DNA of 64,000 nt from Halichondria panicea (Eukaryota > Porifera > Demospongiae > Suberitida > Halichondriidae), in contig NC_087379.1 of assembly GCF_963675165.1 (NCBI RefSeq), positions 6,410,839 through 6,474,838 on the forward strand. Direction: 5' to 3'. The notes beneath the pieces are model-generated. The model did no database searches and was not told the origin of the DNA. It was given only the letters and a program-made list of their open reading frames with translations. Below are positions 39,851 to 64,000 of the stretch, in pieces. The translations under genes were made by a program, and so were the position numbers. Numbering within the stretch: the first letter of the stretch is position 1; each line of letters starts with the position of its first letter.

Positions 39851-40402
39851 CCGACTAGAAAAACATTTGCAATGTGAAAAATTGCTAGGATTGGCCAGGG
39901 GAACCACAAAAAAGCGTGGGAACAAGAAATCAGACGAGAGCATAACTCCAATCCGTTACAACGTCAATCACATGTATACTGGTAGTTTTCCCATGTTTTC
40001 CCAGCCAATATGCCACGCAATTTTTACTGGTGGAGTGATGACCAATCCCTATATATATTTATTATACATCCATTTTAGAATGTGGGGCACATAATTATGA
40101 TGATTTGTGATGAATTGATGTTCCTAATACATGCAGTGTTGAGCACAGGTACACACAGTCCATCCATGCGTAGTAACATGCACGGACCGTACTGGTGACT
40201 GCATGGAATGATGTGGTGGATGGAAGCTGATAGGTGGATCTGGAACACAGTCTATTATTTAATATACTATGTATTGTACATGTTCATGACGTTGTAACGG
40301 ATTGGAGTTATGCTCTCGTCTGATTTCTTGTTCCCACGCTTTTTTGTGGTTCCCCTGGCCAATCCTAGCAATTTTTCACATTGCAAATGTTTTTCTAGTC
40401 GG
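39851..40402. mobile_element. 552-bp foldback element with 116-bp arms
   Basis: The arms 39851-39966 and 40287-40402 are exact inverse copies over 116 bp by eye, starting CCGACTAGAAAAACATTTGC. The 320-bp interior has no coding region. No target duplication was found. Confidence 0.88.
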
Positions 40403-41331
40403 ATTCCCTTTCTTTTTCAGTACAGTTTACGTATCATGACATGCATAAGTGGAACGTCAAGAGGCAGTACAAGAAGAGAAGACAGGACTAATCAGATATC
40501 TTCTCGAATATCTCTGGACTAATAATTATAGTATAATGAGTAATAATTTATTGCTTGATAATTAGACCCTATGTTAAATTTGCGAATCAGTATTAAATGA
40601 CAGCCATTTTAATTAAGAGCATGATATCTAGCCAGTGCATATAGCATGCCTGTCAGAGAAAGGGAGCTAGAGCTGAACAGTGTGAAGAAAAGGAACACCT
40701 CAGGCTCTGGAATAGCCTCGATTCCAAGGGGCTGGAGTCGAGGCTAGCTCTGGAAAAGCTCTGCTGCACTGATTTTAGGCGCACGGTTGATTAGCCACGC
40801 CTATCTATTATTATTGGCCACAACGCAATTGCTGAGTCATTAAAGATGGCGGAATTGTCTAGGTAAGAGAAATAGAGACTGAGAGGTCATCTGCCTCGTG
40901 GAAGCAATCGCAAATCTGAAGAAGCGCTTTGTAATCCAGGTTGTAGTCGTTTGGAAACCCTGTGCAGAATGTCCTGGAGATGGCTGTACTTGGAGTAAAT
41001 GCTTGGCAAGAAACTTACTTACTTACTTACTCACTTACTTAGTCAGTCAGACAAAGAGCGGTGAAACGTCGAAATAGTGCAATTTTTAAAATGAAAATAT
41101 TCATTCATTAAAATGTTTATGGATTATGAAATGAGAGATACAAAGAGAGAAAAGGCTAAATAAACTATCTGTTCAGCCAGTTTCTTGATGTGGCCTTTCC
41201 CTGCAGAGATAGAACAGTTTGAACATGAGTCAAAATAATTGAAATATTGCTAAACACGGGCAAACCCACTGCCAATCCTATGTAAAACCTACTGGTTTTA
41301 CTAATAGTGACTCTAGAAAGTAATAATCAAG
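40403..41331. other. Intergenic with small repeats
   Basis: Contains the 34-bp palindrome at 40713-40746 and an (ACTT)n run at about 41009-41041. No gene seen. Confidence 0.5.
40713..40746. mobile_element. 34-bp palindromic mini-element with 9-bp target duplication
   Basis: TAGCCTCGATTCCA, a six-base loop region, then TGGAGTCGAGGCTA. Flanked on both sides by GCTCTGGAA (40704-40712 and 40747-40755). It is essentially two terminal repeats without interior. Confidence 0.9.
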
Positions 41332-43230
41332 ATGGCATCTAATTCAACCCCTCCCTCCTCGCAACTTGCGGAAGACGTTCGTCCTGTTAATTCAGCCCCT
41401 CCCTCTACTGGAAAACGACGACCAACTGTCAAGGATTCAGACTGGGAGACTATTGACTCAGAAGTTAAGCGTATGTTATCACCAATAAGTGATTTGTTAC
41501 CTTCAAATCCACAGAAGCAGCTATATCTTTCACATCAGTTGTTTATGATCATTTATACCCCATTATAGGTCTCATTTATAAGTGCAATCAGGTAATATCT
41601 CAACACATCATGATAGTAAGCTAGTAAAACTTTCAAAAACTTTCAGTTGCTAAGAACAATGCAAGAAAAAACATTCACTTGGATACAAGAGCATTTCTTC
41701 ATTCTGTCAGATTGCACAACAAGGTAAAAAAACTAGCTACTCAATCACTTCAAAGTTTATCAACAAAAAGACAGGAGAAGGCATTAATGCAAAATCTGCT
41801 GATTCTGTAAATATAACTCCATCTTTTTCAGAATCAAAAGCATTTAAGATTCATTTTCAAGCAGTCATTGTACTTACCTATCTCTTCCCTATTGGGTTTA
41901 TGATTGCATGCCTATATACACCTACTGTTGTTGAGGATTTTGATGAGTCACCTGTTACACCGTTTGCAATTAAGTCAATTTTGAAGAAATGTTCTTCCAC
42001 TTCATCACCTGGTGAGGATGCTATTTCTTATGCAATGCTAAAACAACTACCGTCTTGTCATTACTTTTTAGCTACTTTATTCTCAAAAATATTACTAGAT
42101 ACTAATGAAGCTACACCAATCTGGTGTTCACAAGAAAGGTGATACTTCAAATCCAGGTAACTTTAGACCAATTGCTCAAGTGTAGTGGGTAAGCTATTTC
42201 ATAAAATCTTAGCTTATCGTATGGAAAAATTCTGCTTAGCTAATGCAATCGTTGACTCTTCGATACAAAAAGGATTTTTAAGAGGAATAAATGGCACCAT
42301 CACGGAGCATATTTTTATTAACATCAATTGTAGAACATCAAATATTTGCCACTTAACATAATATTATCATTTTTAGACTTAAAGAATGCCTTTGGTTCAG
42401 TTGCTCAAAATCTAATTGCGGACATTCTACAACATGTCAAAATTCCATCAGTTAGAAGTTACATAAGGAATGCGTATAGTCAACTAAATGCATTCGTTAG
42501 TACAAAAGTGTGGTCAACCCTATCTCTCGAGGGGTATTTCAAGGAGACATCATGTCCCCAATCATTTTTCTGTTGTCATTCAATCCAATCATTCAACTAG
42601 CTAATAATCTTTAGTGTCCTGGTTTCTTTTTTAAGATCCCAATTGCTGATACAGAACATCTTCCTAGTCCAGGTACATCAATCTATGTGGAATTGAATGA
42701 GAATGATTCTGAGGAAAAACCTGGTTGGTACAAGTGTACGGTGTCTTCATACAATTCACATGGTATAGCAAAAAATGTTATACTCGGATGCGCAATCAGA
42801 ATCAATTGATCTAAGATCTATCAATTAGGTGTACGCCAAAAGTCATCAAAAAAATTTCTTATAAAATCTACTAAACCTCCACAAATAAAACAAAAAAATA
42901 GCACTCTTTCTAATAAGTATTATACCTCTTTAGAGCATAAGGTGAAAGGTTTTGCTGATGATTTCTATCATTACGTATATATCAACCGTCCAAGATCATA
43001 GAATAGCACTTTCTAGAATTGATGATTGTTGCTTTGACTTGGACCTTCATCTACGGCCGGACAAGTGCATATCATTATCATTACAGGAAAGAAGTGGGTC
43101 CTGTGCGATGTGGTCACATCTGATTGGGACAATGTTCCTTCAGGGTGCCACAGGGCTCCTGCATCAACAACAACCAACTTAATTGGGTGGAGACGTACGG
43201 TGTGATCATTCACTACAAATTATCCTGGAA
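41332..43230 (+). pseudogene. Degenerate non-LTR reverse transcriptase
   Basis: Plus-strand pieces in shifting frames. MASNSTPPSSQ starts at 41332. Then PFAIKSILKKCSST and SSPGEDAISYAMLKQLP (about 41960-42050), KKGD-x-SNPG-N-FRPIA (about 42135-42175), QKGFLRGING (about 42265), motif A SFLDLKNAFGSV (about 42368-42403), and motif C GFADDFYHY (about 42953). The order fits RT blocks of R2/CRE-like or related non-LTR elements. Many frameshifts and stops show it is dead; the endonuclease part is not recognised. Confidence 0.72.
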
Positions 43231-44714
43231 TAACCACGTCTTAGAACGTCCTCCAAAGCCATGGAAGTGTTAAACCTTCTACGTGGAACCATGCATGGCA
43301 CCAGCAACAAATGAAAGAACTGGCATACATTGCTCTGGAGTACACCAATCTAGAATCCCCCAAGATAAATACATCCAAGAACTGGAAAAGGTATACATGT
43401 AGCACGAGCTGCAAGGTGGGTGGGTGGTGTTCGCTGGGACAGCTCCTAGACAGAAGTGATACAATACCTTGTGACTCAAACTTGGTTCGCTATCACTATT
43501 AGATAGAGGCTAGGCCCATACTTGGACTATTACCAGCGCTGCAGACATCAATGGTTTGGACTGCTTGATTCTGATTAACAGAACTAGGGTAACCTCAGAT
43601 CAAACTCACATACATGTAATTGGATGTTTTGATTTATTCCTCTAATGCACTTAGTATTCCTACTTTGTTTAATGCGGCCACCCATGTATGGAATACAACT
43701 TCAGTTGTGCAATTTAAGGGACCTAGCTTTAATTAGACCACCTGTCATTATTGTAATAATTATACTCTATATTCCCGGATTCATAAGTTACTTTTCACAT
43801 GTTATTACATACACTTTTACGAATAAGTGTAAGCTATTACAAAACCAATTATTTTGTTTGTTGTGTGCGATGTATGTGTTGTGGGAAGCACCTTCGTTTC
43901 ACGGAAACCGGGCGACGACCCAACTAGATACGATTACCTTTTGTGAAACCCGTACCATGCATGTATATGGACAAAATTATATGTAGTGAGGAAGCATCCT
44001 AACTGCGGCCTACCTCGGTTACGGAGGCGCACGAGCGTGGCCCCATATATCGCGCATGCGTGACCTACTTGCTTATTTTTTTTTTCATGGGGGGAGGAAG
44101 CCCCTTAAATAATTATACATGTGAAGCGTAAATAAATAAAATGAGAGGAATGGAATGATGGTTTTAAACAGTTCAGTTTACGATGTGATTACTGGTAGGG
44201 GGCTGAATAAGGTTCCCCCCCAAACACTTACGTGCTTAATGCTAATCGCGGGGGCCCTCTCTCAGTACCCCCCCAAAAACCTAACCACAGTGACGTGATC
44301 TCCAACCTCTAGCCCGACAGGGTATGAAGGGCACGTGACTCCAGCTTAGACCCAGTGTGTCACTCTAGTTCCTGTATACCCCTGTGACCATCAAATTCAA
44401 TTCAAGAGTGCTGGAAACTCGCCCACTGTCTGAAGCATTGATCGTTGAAAGTAAGCCTATCGGATCAGTGTACCAAAGTGACCAACTTGAATTTAGTACT
44501 GTGACCACAGAATCTGATGCATATGAAATTAGCCTTTGGCTATCAGCTCAGCTTTCAGCTATCAGCTTTTAGTCAGTACAGTGATGAATTTAGCACTGTG
44601 ACCACATAATCTAAAATTAGATTTTGGCTCTCAGCTCAGCTTTCAGCTTTTGGCTTATCAGCTATCAGTGAACCACTCATCACGCTGAATTTTGCATAGA
44701 AATTAACTCTTTGC
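43231..44714. other. Intergenic downstream of gene B
   Basis: No convincing gene. Repeated CAGCTCAGCTTTCAGC motifs at about 44540-44660 form a short low-complexity tract. Confidence 0.45.
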
Positions 44715-44975
44715 TGTCTGTCTTTTACTAGTAGCCTCGTGACTGGTGGGTCCTATACGCCCTTGTGAAGCGCATAACACATTGCACATGACGCATAAAT
44801 GCACAGTCCGTCAGCCAGCCTTTGTCACAACATTACTTATCACAATTACATTACAGGCTACATGTAAAATCATAATTCCTTTGACTATAGTACGTAGCTA
44901 GAAATATCTATCTACCTTGTCCTGTGCAAGATAAGTGGAATAAAAAAGTCTAAGTTAAATAAATAAAAGTTTAAG

Positions 44976-64000
<19,025 letters not shown>

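Noticed and set aside
43645-43986. 113-codon plus-strand frame
   Set aside because: Low-complexity hydrophobic translation of AT-rich sequence with no homolog recognised, no splice context, and adjacent to a dead retroelement.

Overview
The window looks like genomic DNA of a sponge, most likely a demosponge. It is AT-rich, with short phase-matched exons, introns of about 50-300 bp, and many small terminal-inverted-repeat elements. Two giant genes combine SRCR, sushi (CCP/SCR), fibronectin III and transmembrane modules, an architecture known from the Geodia cydonium aggregation receptor. The species cannot be named from sequence alone. I saw no tRNA, rRNA, operon or CRISPR array.

Layout. All receptor genes lie on the minus strand and read from high to low coordinates. 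Gene B enters from beyond 64000 and ends at 44976. Its order is at least 14 SRCR domains (64000-55926), 21 sushi domains (55830-47955), three FN3 domains (47892-46086 and following), a cysteine-containing juxtamembrane region, one transmembrane helix (45449-45295) and a short cytoplasmic tail with an NPxF motif. Gene A starts with a signal peptide at 17699, has 13 SRCR domains (16103-7843) and 23 complete sushi domains (6875-79), and runs off the window at position 1, so its membrane end is not visible. Every exon of the SRCR and sushi arrays that lies wholly inside the window is a multiple of 3 and in phase 1-1. Each SRCR domain is normally split over two exons and each sushi domain is one exon.

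Between the two genes (about 17.7-45 kb) lies a graveyard of receptor ends and transposons. Pseudogene C (28107-25709) keeps a signal peptide, part of the FN3/juxtamembrane region, a broken transmembrane exon and a tail. Pseudogene D (34555-29497) keeps one broken SRCR domain, a transmembrane exon, a tail exon with a 2-nt deletion and a terminal exon. Relic E (29136-28924) is a copy of gene B's last two exons. Around them are a 5'-truncated non-LTR retrotransposon (21680-23500), other reverse-transcriptase relics, two ~1.09 kb MULE-like elements with perfect 9-bp target duplications, palindromes of 34-46 bp from the same family that also carry 9-bp target duplications, and at least ten other MITE-like elements. 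A HIRAN-domain remnant on the plus strand (17964-19027) lies head-to-head with gene A.

How it fits together. A and B are colinear paralogs. SRCR domains correspond position by position when counted back from the sushi boundary, including a fused-exon SRCR and an SRCR lacking the same two cysteines. The sushi arrays share a three-type repeating order. In the related Geodia protein the role is cell-surface recognition during cell aggregation. For A and B, a role in adhesion, self-recognition or pattern recognition is inference from architecture.
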